A stretch of 64,000 nt of DNA from contig NZ_CP136422.1 of the NCBI RefSeq assembly GCF_034355335.1, positions 871,001 to 935,000 on the forward strand, in the 5' to 3' direction. A model generated the notes under the pieces. It did no database searches and was not told the DNA's origin. It saw nothing but the letters and a program-made list of their open reading frames with translations. Origin of the DNA: Blautia coccoides. Its GTDB lineage: Bacteria > Bacillota > Clostridia > Lachnospirales > Lachnospiraceae. Of the stretch, positions 32,678 to 41,190 are shown piece after piece (positions within the stretch are counted from its first letter, which is position 1; each line of letters starts with the position of its first letter). The position numbers were made by a program, and so were the translations under genes.

Positions 32678-34234
32678 ATGAGTAATAGTGATATGATGGC
32701 TATACTGACTGCATTCGCCGCCTATCTGTTTTTGATGATTATAATCGGTGCAGTTTATATGAAGAAGACCAATAATTCTGAGGACTACTTTCTGGGCGGA
32801 AGAGGTCTCAGCGGATGGGTGGCAGCGCTGTCTGCCCAGGCGTCTGATATGAGCGGATGGCTGCTGATGGGGCTGCCGGGAACGGTATATGCTCTGGGAA
32901 CGGGGCAGGCGTGGATCGCAGTGGGCCTGTTTCTGGGAACGGTGTTTAACTGGGTGTGTATCTCATCCAGATTGAGGCGGTATACGATCAAGGCGAATAA
33001 TTCATTGACACTGCCGGCATATTTTGAAAACCGTTTTCGGGATAAAAAGAGGATTCTGCTTCTGGTTTCCTCCATTGTGATCGTGATCTTTTTCCTGGTA
33101 TACACAGCGTCAGCGCTTTCAGCAGGAGGAAAACTTTTTAACTCTGTGTTTGGAGTGAATTACCACGTGGCTTTGGCGATTGGTGCGGTGGTTATCCTGG
33201 CGTATACATTTATGGGGGGCTTCATGGCAGTCTGTGTGACAGATTTTATTCAGGGCACTCTGATGTTGGTGGGACTTCTTCTGGTGCCTGTCATTGCCTT
33301 CGTCCTTGTGGGAGGCGGCAATGTGGGCAGTCTCCTGGATGCCAGCGGGGTGGCAGGCGGTCATGCCTCATATCTGAGTTTGATCAGAAACGGAGACAGG
33401 CCCTACACATTTGTGGAGATTTTTTCCCAGCTCGCCTGGGGTCTCGGGTACTGCGGTATGCCTCATATCCTCACAAGGTTTATGGCCGTGAAGAATCAGC
33501 AGGAGCTTCGCAAATCCAGGGTGATCGCCATTGTATGGGTGGCGCTGTCTCTCGGAGCAGCGGTGTTTATCGGTATCATAGGCCGGGCATACCTCTATCC
33601 GGTGATCTTAGGAACGGAGGGGACCGTGTCTTCTGAGAGCGTATTTATAGAAATGATCACCAGAATCTTTACCGGGGATCTGCGCCTTCCGTTTGTAGGT
33701 GGACTGTTTCTTTGCGGTATTCTTGCGGCGATCATGTCTACCGCGGACTCTCAGCTTTTGGTGACAGCGTCCTCTGTATCAAAGGATATCTATAAAGATA
33801 TTCTTCACCCGGAGGCCGACGAAGATAAAGTGCTGAAGATAAGCCGCATCACAGTTATAGTTGTGGCGCTGCTGGCATTTGCCATTGCGTGGAATCCTGA
33901 CAACAGTATTATGGGGCTGGTGTCAAACGCGTGGGCAGGACTTGGGTCATCATTCGGACCTATTGTGCTCATGTCCCTGTTCTGGAGAAGGACGAATTTT
34001 GCAGGCGCCGCAGCGGGTATCGTCTCCGGAGGCGCTGCTGTCCTTATGTGGGATTATCTGCCGCTGGTGCAGGGAAAGACACTGGGCGCAGCAACAGGCC
34101 TGTATTCCCTGGCTGTGGGCTTTTTGATCAGTGTTCTGTGCATTGTGATCTTCAGCCTGTGTACCAAGGCGCCTGAGCAGGAAATCCTGGACGAGTTTGA
34201 CGCAGTCAGGAATTGGAAGACAGAAGAGGAATGA
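32678..34234 (+). CDS. putP: Sodium/proline symporter
   Basis: The 518-residue SSS-family transporter has about 13 transmembrane helices. It keeps EDYFLGGRGLSGWVAALSAQASDMSGWLLMGLPG, YTFMGGFMAVCVTDFIQGTLM, and GILAAIMSTADSQLLVTASS with the Na+-site Ser/Thr residues. These match PutP rather than pantothenate or glucose symporters. It takes up L-proline with Na+. AGGAGG (32664-32669) is 8 nt before ATG 32678. The IS110 element ends about 33 bp before the start, so native transcription has probably been disturbed. Confidence 0.94.
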   Translation: MSNSDMMAILTAFAAYLFLMIIIGAVYMKKTNNSEDYFLGGRGLSGWVAALSAQASDMSGWLLMGLPGTVYALGTGQAWIAVGLFLGTVFNWVCISSRLRRYTIKANNSLTLPAYFENRFRDKKRILLLVSSIVIVIFFLVYTASALSAGGKLFNSVFGVNYHVALAIGAVVILAYTFMGGFMAVCVTDFIQGTLMLVGLLLVPVIAFVLVGGGNVGSLLDASGVAGGHASYLSLIRNGDRPYTFVEIFSQLAWGLGYCGMPHILTRFMAVKNQQELRKSRVIAIVWVALSLGAAVFIGIIGRAYLYPVILGTEGTVSSESVFIEMITRIFTGDLRLPFVGGLFLCGILAAIMSTADSQLLVTASSVSKDIYKDILHPEADEDKVLKISRITVIVVALLAFAIAWNPDNSIMGLVSNAWAGLGSSFGPIVLMSLFWRRTNFAGAAAGIVSGGAAVLMWDYLPLVQGKTLGAATGLYSLAVGFLISVLCIVIFSLCTKAPEQEILDEFDAVRNWKTEEE

Positions 34235-34390
34235 TTTCAGGCATTCTGACATATGTAAGACCGGTGCAGGGAACAGCAGAAGGTAAAGTGCTGAAATTGA
34301 AAAAAGTGCTTACACAGAGAAATAAATTCTGTTACCATAGAGTAGCAGTAAAATAAATAACGGTATTAGATGAAAATGGTAGTGAGATTA

Positions 34391-34441
34391 TATGACATGA
34401 TCGCAGCGAAAGTTACGAGTCATAGATCTCGCTGCCTTTTT
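34391..34441 (+). promoter_or_regulatory. Terminator with possible competing stem ahead of the DUF2798 gene
   Basis: GCAGCGA (34403-34409) pairs with TCGCTGC (34429-34435), followed by a T-rich run. TATGAC (34391-34396) can instead pair with GTCATA (34419-34424). That stem encloses the 5' arm of the terminator and would compete with it. The layout is that of an attenuator 40 bp before the gene. A weak promoter (TTACAC-17-TACCAT, about 34313-34341) precedes it. It could also simply end the putP transcript. Confidence 0.45.
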
Positions 34442-34481
34442 TATTGCCGGAGACTGATTAAAGAATAAGGAGGATTTTATT

Positions 34482-34985
34482 ATGCCGAAGACAAAGTTTC
34501 AAGACATTATTTTTACATTGATCATGGTGGTGGTGATGGTTTATGCCCTGGTGGTCTACAACATTTCACTGGACAGAGGAGGGCTTACAAATGAAGTATT
34601 TGTGATGGCATTTGGGGAACTGGTGATCATGGGGGCAGCAGGATTTTTGCTGGAAATGTTCATAGCGGGGCCGCTGGCAAAGAAACTGGCGTTTCGCATT
34701 GTGACGCCGGGAAAAGACAGGATGACAGTTGTGATCCTTGCCGTATCAGCTGTGACTGTGTGTATCATGTGTCCTTTGATGAGTCTCATAGCCACGCTTC
34801 TCTTCAAAGGTTTGGATTCGCAGGTGATCGCTAAGTGGATGCAGACAACTGCCCTGAATTTTCCAATGGCTTTATGCTGGCAGATATTTTTTGCCGGACC
34901 TTTTGTGAGATGGATTTTCGGACATCTGTTTCCGGAGAAGAAGGGATGTGCCCGGAACGTGTCGGTGCAGGACATAGAAGTCTGA
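34482..34985 (+). CDS. DUF2798-family membrane protein
   Basis: The 167-residue protein has four transmembrane helices in two DUF2798 repeats (TLIMVVVMVYALVVYN with AFGELVIMGAAGFLLEMFIAGPLAKKLAF, and a second copy ending WQIFFAGPFVRWIFGHLFP). Function is unknown. AGGAGG is 9 nt before ATG 34482. It is monocistronic, converges on the site-2 protease gene, and lies behind the possible attenuator. Confidence 0.88.
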   Translation: MPKTKFQDIIFTLIMVVVMVYALVVYNISLDRGGLTNEVFVMAFGELVIMGAAGFLLEMFIAGPLAKKLAFRIVTPGKDRMTVVILAVSAVTVCIMCPLMSLIATLLFKGLDSQVIAKWMQTTALNFPMALCWQIFFAGPFVRWIFGHLFPEKKGCARNVSVQDIEV

Positions 34986-35028
34986 GTAAGACATGAATTC
35001 CTCCGGGCAGGATACTTCTCCATTATAA

Positions 35029-35715
35029 TCAAATGGACAGGCCTGTCTGCGGCATATATGGATTGAGATTCAGCAGCAGTTTTACGATGCTCCATAGGGT
35101 ATTGAGAATATGGGCATTGGCCATACCCAGGGGCCTGCTCAGGGCACCGCTGGCCAGCAGGATGACAAGTATCCAGGTGCGGTAGGGACGTATGCGCTGG
35201 TAAAAGGCAGATACTCCCGGCCACAATTCAGCCAGTACATTGGAGCCGTCCAGGGGCGGGATAGGAATCAGGTTAAAGACACCCAGGCCGATGTTCATAA
35301 CTGCCGAATAGTAAAACAGCCGGAGGAATACAGCCACAGATGCAGAGGCGGCACTTCCGTATTTTCCCACGGCCCCGTAAAGAAGAAGGGATATAAAGGC
35401 CAGGATAAAGTTCATGAAAGGTCCTGCCAAGGAAACCATGATGATGCCGGACTTTCGGTTTTTATAACAGCGGGTGTTGATCCTCACAGGTTTTGCCCAT
35501 CCCATTCTAAAGAGGATCAGACACAGGGTGCCAAATGGATCCAGATGTTTCAGGGGATTCAGTGTCAGCCTGCCGTCCATCCGGGGTGTGGGATCGCCCA
35601 GCCGGTCAGAGACCCAGCCGTGAGCAAATTCATGGCCCATGATAGCAATGAGCACAACAGGGGCGATATATAGGAGATCCTGAAGCTGCTGAAGATAATA
35701 ACTGGAACGAAGCAT
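35029..35715 (-). CDS. Site-2 protease (M50) family membrane metalloprotease
   Basis: The 228-residue protein has the zinc motif in MGHEFAHGW (H28, E29, H32) at the end of a membrane helix. The second motif is VFNLIPIPPLDGSNVL, where the Asp is the third ligand. No PDZ domain is present, so it is the short group of rhomboid-like S2P relatives. The start at 35713-35715 follows GGAGG by 8 nt; a longer reading to 35769 has no site. It lies 64 bp after the ureohydrolase gene on the same strand. Substrates are unknown. Confidence 0.9.
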   Translation of the reverse strand: MLRSSYYLQQLQDLLYIAPVVLIAIMGHEFAHGWVSDRLGDPTPRMDGRLTLNPLKHLDPFGTLCLILFRMGWAKPVRINTRCYKNRKSGIIMVSLAGPFMNFILAFISLLLYGAVGKYGSAASASVAVFLRLFYYSAVMNIGLGVFNLIPIPPLDGSNVLAELWPGVSAFYQRIRPYRTWILVILLASGALSRPLGMANAHILNTLWSIVKLLLNLNPYMPQTGLSI

Positions 35716-35779
35716 AAGCATTTCCTCCAATCGTATATTAATGTGTTCGTTTTGAACCATTATAATCAATGAAGGAGAA

Positions 35780-36715
35780 TTATTCCAGTGTTTTTTTTGT
35801 CATCTGTCCCATGATGTGCAGCATGGTCAGTGCAGCCAGACGGCATCCGGTGGTGGCGGGGGTGTCATAGGAAGGCGCTGTTTCCACAAGATCGAATCCG
35901 ATCACCTCTGCTTTGGAACAGATACCCGAGAGGAGTTCACAGGTCTCATCGTAGAGAAGCCCTCCAGGTGAAGGGGCAGCCGTGGCAGGCATGAGCGAGA
36001 TGTCATAGGCGTCTATATCAAAAGTGATAAAAGTTTTACCGGAAGGAATCTGCCCCAGCACGTTTTGAATGCCCATACGGTGAAAATCCTTTGCGGTGAT
36101 CACAGTATTTTCGTTACGGGCGTCTGTCCAGTCCTGACGGGAACTGCTGCCCAGGCCCCGCATGCCGATCTGAACGATATTGCCTATATGTGGCATCTCA
36201 CTCATTCTGCGGATAGGACTGCCGTTTCCGTATTTCTGAGGTCCACGGGACATGGCAAAGTCCAGATGGGCATCAAACTGCACGATATTGATGGTTTCAT
36301 CCAGTTCGCTCAATGCCCTTGCCACAGGGATGGAAATGGAATGGTCGCCCCCGATCACAGCAGGGGCAGCGCCGCGTTTCAGGATCCTGCGCACACTGTC
36401 TTCTATGGAAGAGAAGCAGTATTCCCGGTCTCCGTGCAGCATATCTGCATCCCCGCAGTCCACAACCCTGATCGGTGCTGCCAAGAGATAAGCATCCTCC
36501 TCCGGGTCATAGAATCCTGTTTCCCCTCTTGCGTAGGCGGTGGAGATGTTGCGGACCGCCCGGGGAGCCAGGCGCTGTCCGCCATACCAGGCTGCTCCCT
36601 GGTCATAGGGTACACCGAGAATCGCGATGTCAGCGTCAAGAGTGTCAAGGTCAGTACAGATGGGATATTTGGCAAAGGAACAGATTCCTGTGATGGGTAA
36701 GTTTATATTTTCCAT
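35780..36715 (-). CDS. Ureohydrolase (arginase/agmatinase family)
   Basis: The 311-residue protein has all three manganese motifs: GGDHS (H125), FDAHLD (D148, H150, D152) and FDIDAYD (D233, D235). The later DLVETAPSYD is typical of agmatinases, and the length fits. The segment GNGSPIRR replaces the usual HG-x-PFRR loop of agmatinases, so the substrate could be another guanidino compound. The product would be urea plus an amine. It is probably co-transcribed with the S2P gene and divergent from an Lrp-type regulator. Confidence 0.85.
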   Translation of the reverse strand: MENINLPITGICSFAKYPICTDLDTLDADIAILGVPYDQGAAWYGGQRLAPRAVRNISTAYARGETGFYDPEEDAYLLAAPIRVVDCGDADMLHGDREYCFSSIEDSVRRILKRGAAPAVIGGDHSISIPVARALSELDETINIVQFDAHLDFAMSRGPQKYGNGSPIRRMSEMPHIGNIVQIGMRGLGSSSRQDWTDARNENTVITAKDFHRMGIQNVLGQIPSGKTFITFDIDAYDISLMPATAAPSPGGLLYDETCELLSGICSKAEVIGFDLVETAPSYDTPATTGCRLAALTMLHIMGQMTKKTLE

Positions 36716-36863
36716 AAAAAAGGCCTCCTTAGATAGTGTTTTTTGTTACTGACTATATTGTAGCAGTCATAAGCCTGAGGGAACATGGGAGGAAAAAGGT
36801 ATATGGGGCATCCGGCTTTTATAATTAAAGTATTTTAACGGGTTTTCTTAAAATATTAAAAGG

Positions 36864-36922
36864 ATTGTCCTGCGCAAGGAAAATTGATGGACAAGGTATG
36901 GGGAAAGATTTATAATGGACAA
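36864..36922 (+). promoter_or_regulatory. Promoter of the Lrp gene with repeated GGACAA boxes
   Basis: TGGACA (36888-36893) and TATAAT (36911-36916) are spaced 17 bp apart. ATTGTCC (36864-36870), GGACAA (36889-36894) and GGACAA (36917-36922) recur at 25- and 28-bp steps. They may be Lrp sites. Confidence 0.5.
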
Positions 36923-36987
36923 AGTGAATTGGCAGTGACAGTTCAGCTTGTCTGAATTGCTGCAGTTGACAGGAGGCGGCAGATCGT

Positions 36988-37419
36988 ATGGACGGTACGG
37001 ATAAAAAGATTCTGAACATTCTCCAGGGAAATGCCAGAATATCTATGAAAGAGCTGGGAAATATGGTAGGTCTTACCTCCCCGGCAGTGACGGAGCGGGT
37101 ACGGCGCCTGGAGGAAGAGGGTATCATTGAAGGATACAGAACTATCATAAAGAGAGGGCGGATCCAGAAGGGGATGGCAGCGTTCATCAACATGGAGATA
37201 GCAAGCAGCAGTTGGCCGAAACTGGCCAAATACTGTGAGGATTCCCCCTATGTGCTTGAACTCTATCACACGATTGGTGTCTATGGCGCAACCATGAAGG
37301 TGTTTGTTCCGGACACAGCACAGTTCGAGGGACTTCTGAAGGAACTGGGAAAGTTCGGTAATACGGTATCGTCGGTTATTCTCTCGTCAAAATTCTCCAA
37401 AAAGGAATTGCCGGAATAG
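36988..37419 (+). CDS. Lrp/AsnC-family regulator
   Basis: The 143-residue protein has the AsnC-type HTH (DKKILNILQGNARISMKELG, LTSPAVTERVRRLEEEGIIEG) and a RAM effector domain (about 65-143). It matches the family length. Lrp proteins sense amino acids. Position between an arginase-family gene and an FAH-type hydrolase hints at control of amino-acid use, but there is no direct evidence. Confidence 0.9.
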   Translation: MDGTDKKILNILQGNARISMKELGNMVGLTSPAVTERVRRLEEEGIIEGYRTIIKRGRIQKGMAAFINMEIASSSWPKLAKYCEDSPYVLELYHTIGVYGATMKVFVPDTAQFEGLLKELGKFGNTVSSVILSSKFSKKELPE

Positions 37420-37564
37420 GAATAATATTTATGCAAATAACATAAAAATTTATGAGATTTTAGTGGAAAACACCGGAAAATTATGATACTATTATGTATA
37501 ACTAAATTTTATGTTGTAACGTGCTGAAATCTTTGACGGGTATTTTGCATGAGGAGGAGAAAAC

Positions 37565-38458
37565 ATGAAATTACTTACATATAAACTGCAGGGTGATGAC
37601 AAAGAACGGCTGGGTATGATGTGTTCCTTTGCATTCCATCGTTTTATCCCCATTGAGGATCTGGGGCTTCACTTCAGAGATATGAATGATCTGATCCAGA
37701 ATATGACCCGGGAACAGAGAACGATCCTGGAACATGCCTGTGAGAAACCCAACAAGAGGCTTTTGTGTTATGAGGATGTTGTCAGGTGCGCCCCCATTCC
37801 CCATCCGAAGCAGGATATTATCTGTCTGGGGCTGAACTTCAGGGATCACGCAGTGGAATCCAGTCGTTTTAAAAAAGAGGAGTTTAATCAGGAACGCCCC
37901 TACGCAGTGTATTTTTCCAAGCGTGTGAATGAGGCCACACCTGACGGAGGCAGTATTCCCTCTTACCCGGGACTGGTGGACAGCTTGGACTATGAGGCGG
38001 AGCTGGCTGTTATCATCGGCAAAGAGGCAAAGGATGTAAAGAAGGAAGACGCATTTGACTATGTGTTTGGCTATACCGTTATCAATGATGTGAGTGCCAG
38101 AAATGTGCAGACACGTCATAAACAGTGGTATTTTGGCAAGAGTCTTGATGGATTTACCCCTATGGGACCGTTTATTGCCACAGAGGATGATGTTCCCAGA
38201 CCGCCCAAGCTGGCGATCAAGAGCAGGGTCAATGAAGTGCTGCGGCAGAACAGCAGCACGGATATGTTCATTTTTGATATCCCACATGTGATCGCGGAAC
38301 TGTCCGCAGGCATGACATTAAAGCCGGGTACCATTATTGCCATGGGAACGCCGGCAGGTGTGGGAATGGGAATGATACCGCCCAGATTCCTGAATCCCGG
38401 GGATGTGGTGGAATGCGGGATTGAAGGTATAGGATGTATCCGGAATACCGTTGTGTAA
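37565..38458 (+). CDS. Fumarylacetoacetate hydrolase-family protein
   Basis: The 297-residue protein has the FAH barrel from about residue 70. Metal ligands are visible in LDYEAELAVIIG (two Glu) and NDVSARNVQ (Asp). LGLNFRDHAVE, KSLDGFTPMGPFI and PGTIIAMGTPAGVGMGM are family blocks. Such enzymes act as acylpyruvases, oxaloacetate decarboxylases or hydratases on C-C bonds; the specific reaction is not decided. AGGAGG is about 7 nt before ATG 37565. The gene has its own promoter region and no partner in the same unit. Confidence 0.9.
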   Translation: MKLLTYKLQGDDKERLGMMCSFAFHRFIPIEDLGLHFRDMNDLIQNMTREQRTILEHACEKPNKRLLCYEDVVRCAPIPHPKQDIICLGLNFRDHAVESSRFKKEEFNQERPYAVYFSKRVNEATPDGGSIPSYPGLVDSLDYEAELAVIIGKEAKDVKKEDAFDYVFGYTVINDVSARNVQTRHKQWYFGKSLDGFTPMGPFIATEDDVPRPPKLAIKSRVNEVLRQNSSTDMFIFDIPHVIAELSAGMTLKPGTIIAMGTPAGVGMGMIPPRFLNPGDVVECGIEGIGCIRNTVV

Positions 38459-38473
38459 AACACTTGTTTTCCT

Positions 38474-38517
38474 GTTGTCTGTCCACGGGTCTGTTAAAAC
38501 AGATCTGTGGACAGCAA
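38474..38517. repeat. Long inverted repeat without T-run
   Basis: GTTGTCTGTCCAC pairs with GTGGACAGCAAC (one mismatch/bulge) and, inside it, TCTGTT with AACAGA. No T-run follows. A third similar piece, TGGACAGACA, lies at 38536-38545. It may be a factor-independent 3' stabiliser for the FAH transcript. Confidence 0.5.
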
Positions 38518-38595
38518 CGGAATTTTGCAACAGCATGGACAGACAGAGCTGTAATAATGTTTTACCAGATTAATGTAAAAAAATAAAAAAAACTA

Positions 38596-38624
38596 TTGAA
38601 ATATAAAAGGGAATATGATAATAT
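38596..38624 (+). promoter_or_regulatory. Promoter of tRNA-Phe
   Basis: TTGAAA (38596-38601) and TAATAT (38619-38624) are spaced 17 bp apart, about 50 bp before the tRNA. An overlapping GATAAT gives an alternative -10. Confidence 0.6.
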
Positions 38625-38673
38625 TGCAGTGTTGTTTGAGAAAACGGTGCAATATCGCCGTATTTTCACGTAT

Positions 38674-38746
<73 letters not shown>

Positions 38747-38869
38747 TTTTTTTACACGACAGATGTCTTTCGGTGGAAAACAAATATCTTCATAAGAAAG
38801 ATAATGTCGGTAAAGTATCCGCACAGCGGACTCTAAGGTTAATTATAAGAAAGGTGAGGATTGGAAAAC

Positions 38870-40108
38870 ATGTATTCATTGGAAGAAATTCAGGCAACAG
38901 ATCCGGAAATAGCGAAGTGTATTAATGATGAGGTAGAGCGTCAGAACTCCCATATCGAGCTGATCGCATCTGAAAACTGGGTGAGCAAAGCAGTCATGGC
39001 TGCTATGGGAAGCCCGCTGACAAACAAATATGCGGAGGGATATCCGGGAAAACGTTACTACGGCGGCTGTGAATGCGTAGATGAAGTGGAACGTCTTGCT
39101 GTAGAACGTGCAAAAGAACTGTTTGATTGTGAATATGTGAATGTACAGCCCCATTCCGGTGCCCAGGCAAATATGGCAGTCTTCTTTGCCATGCTGAAGC
39201 CCGGTGATACAGTGATGGGCATGAACCTGGCCCACGGCGGACACCTTTCACACGGAAGCCCGGCAAATTTCTCCGGCGCGTATTTTAATATTGTGCCTTA
39301 CGGAGTAAACGATGAGGGTGTGATTGATTATGAGGAAGTCCGCAAAATCGCGTTGGAATCCAAACCCAAGCTGATCGTAGCCGGTGCCAGCGCTTACTGC
39401 AGGATCATTGATTTCAAAAAATTCAGGGAGATCGCCGACGAGGCAGGTGCTTACCTGATGGTAGATATTGCCCATATCGCAGGTCTGGTTGCGGCAGGTG
39501 TACACCCAAGCCCGATCCCGTATGCGCATGTGACTACAACAACCACTCACAAGACACTGAGAGGACCCAGAGGCGGTATGATCATGTGCAGTGCTGAGAT
39601 CGCAAAGAAATTCAATTTCAATAAGGCCGTGTTCCCGGGAATTCAGGGCGGTCCGCTGATGCATGTGGTGGCTGCAAAGGCAGTCTGCTTAAAAGAGGCA
39701 CTGCAGCCGGAGTATAAAGAGTATCAGCAGAACATTGTGAAAAATGCCAAAGCACTGTGTGACGGACTTTTGAAACGCGGCATCAACATCGTATCCGGTA
39801 CCACAGAGAACCACCTAATGCTGGTTGATCTGAGAGGTACGGGAGTTACCGGAAAAGCCATGGAAAACCTGTTGGATGAGGCAAACATCACCTGCAATAA
39901 AAATGCCATTCCAAATGACCCGGAATCTCCGTTTGTGACAAGTGGTGTGCGTCTGGGAACAGCGGCCGTGACATCCAGGGGAATGAACGCAGAAGATATG
40001 GATAAGATCGCAGAGGCCATTGCGATCATGGTGAAAGAGCCTGAGAAGAAAGAGCAGGCAAAGGCTATTGTAAAAGAACTGACAGATAAATATCCGCTGA
40101 ATGCATAA
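38870..40108 (+). CDS. glyA: Serine hydroxymethyltransferase
   Basis: The 412-residue PLP enzyme converts serine and tetrahydrofolate to glycine and 5,10-methylene-THF. Landmarks are [50 protein letters not shown] and the PLP-lysine motif [14 protein letters not shown] with K228. Length is standard. ATG 38870 is chosen: AAGGTGAGG (38851-38859) is 10 nt before it, while TTG 38861 would be too close. It is monocistronic behind tRNA-Phe with a strong terminator. Confidence 0.98.
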   Translation: MYSLEEIQATDPEIAKCINDEVERQNSHIELIASENWVSKAVMAAMGSPLTNKYAEGYPGKRYYGGCECVDEVERLAVERAKELFDCEYVNVQPHSGAQANMAVFFAMLKPGDTVMGMNLAHGGHLSHGSPANFSGAYFNIVPYGVNDEGVIDYEEVRKIALESKPKLIVAGASAYCRIIDFKKFREIADEAGAYLMVDIAHIAGLVAAGVHPSPIPYAHVTTTTTHKTLRGPRGGMIMCSAEIAKKFNFNKAVFPGIQGGPLMHVVAAKAVCLKEALQPEYKEYQQNIVKNAKALCDGLLKRGINIVSGTTENHLMLVDLRGTGVTGKAMENLLDEANITCNKNAIPNDPESPFVTSGVRLGTAAVTSRGMNAEDMDKIAEAIAIMVKEPEKKEQAKAIVKELTDKYPLNA

Positions 40109-40119
40109 TAAGAAAAGAG

Positions 40120-40162
40120 AACTTGCCGGACAGGGAATTACCCGCTGTCCGACAAGTTTTTG
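40120..40162 (+). terminator. Terminator after glyA
   Basis: AACTTGCCGGACAG pairs with CTGTCCGACAAGTT (one mismatch), followed by a T-run. Confidence 0.9.
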
Positions 40163-40172
40163 TTTTATGGTG

Positions 40173-41162
40173 TTATCCAAATACCTCTTTGCTGTATTTA
40201 TCAATCTCCTCAGTGATCACGTCATACACGCCGTCATAGGTACTTGTGGGAAGTCCGATGGATGCGTTGGGGATGAAATAGTATTTTCCATTTTCATCGC
40301 AGGCTCTTTTTACCTCCCTGGCGATCACGTTTCTGGACCAGCCTTCGTAATCTACTTTGGCGCTGTCGATTCCGCCCATGAAAGATATTTTTCCGCCGTA
40401 TTTTTCGATCAGTTCCGGGATACGGTTGGTGGTCATGACTCCCTGCCAGATATCTACGCCCATGTCGATCATATAGGGCACAAAGGTTGCAGCGTAGGAA
40501 TCCGAGTGATGCACGATCAGTTCCACACCGTGGGATTTGTAGTACCCGTAAATCTTTTTATAGCCCGGCAGATAGAATTCCTCGAACATGGCCGGGGACA
40601 TAAAAGTGGAAGTCTGGCTGCCCCAGTCATCGTGGTGGAACAGGCCGTCCGGTTTTAAGTGTGTGCAGATCTCCTCTGCAAGCTGCAGTTCAAATTCTGT
40701 GAGGTAATCGATCAGCTCATGCATAGCTTCCGGTTCCTCGTAGAGATTGATGAGTGTTGTCTGGATCTCTCCCAGATGATGACACTGTTCAAAAAGACCG
40801 GGGGCCACAAAAGGCATGACAAAATACTCACTCCGGTCCGTCTCCTCAGCCTGTTTGATAAAAGGCTCCCACTCTGCGTCAGAGAATTTGACACTGGGCG
40901 CATGTACATAGTCTCTCCAGCGGCAGATGTCCTTGATCACTACCTTTTCCGGTGTGTGTACAGGAAAAGCACCCGGTGTGCCCTTGGGCCAGGAGCGCGT
41001 GATACCCCAGGCGTTCTTTACATTCATCTCTCCGTATTTGGGATTGGGATTGTGTCCGCCCAGAGGATTCTGAATGAGGCGGAATGCCTCATACTGGTTG
41101 ACAAAGCGGTCAGGGCTGCCACCTCTGATGGTTTCCATGAGATTTTGACGTTTAGTTAACAT
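40173..41162 (-). CDS. UroD-like (uroporphyrinogen decarboxylase superfamily) protein
   Basis: The 329-residue TIM-barrel protein belongs to the UroD/MtaA superfamily: ATG 41160-41162, FPVHTPEKVVIKDICRWRDY, LFHHDDWGSQTSTFMSPAMF and SFMGGIDSAKV. Corrinoid methyltransferase members bind zinc through an H-S-C-G motif; here the corresponding strand reads LIVHHSDSYAATF (H218, H219, D221), with no Cys. True HemE also lacks that Cys but keeps other porphyrin-site residues that I do not see. It lies 28 bp downstream of a GPH sugar symporter in one operon, so the substrate is more likely a transported small molecule than a porphyrin. Reaction unknown. Confidence 0.75.
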   Translation of the reverse strand: MLTKRQNLMETIRGGSPDRFVNQYEAFRLIQNPLGGHNPNPKYGEMNVKNAWGITRSWPKGTPGAFPVHTPEKVVIKDICRWRDYVHAPSVKFSDAEWEPFIKQAEETDRSEYFVMPFVAPGLFEQCHHLGEIQTTLINLYEEPEAMHELIDYLTEFELQLAEEICTHLKPDGLFHHDDWGSQTSTFMSPAMFEEFYLPGYKKIYGYYKSHGVELIVHHSDSYAATFVPYMIDMGVDIWQGVMTTNRIPELIEKYGGKISFMGGIDSAKVDYEGWSRNVIAREVKRACDENGKYYFIPNASIGLPTSTYDGVYDVITEEIDKYSKEVFG

Positions 41163-41190
41163 AATATTATTCCTCCTTTTTATATGCGGG

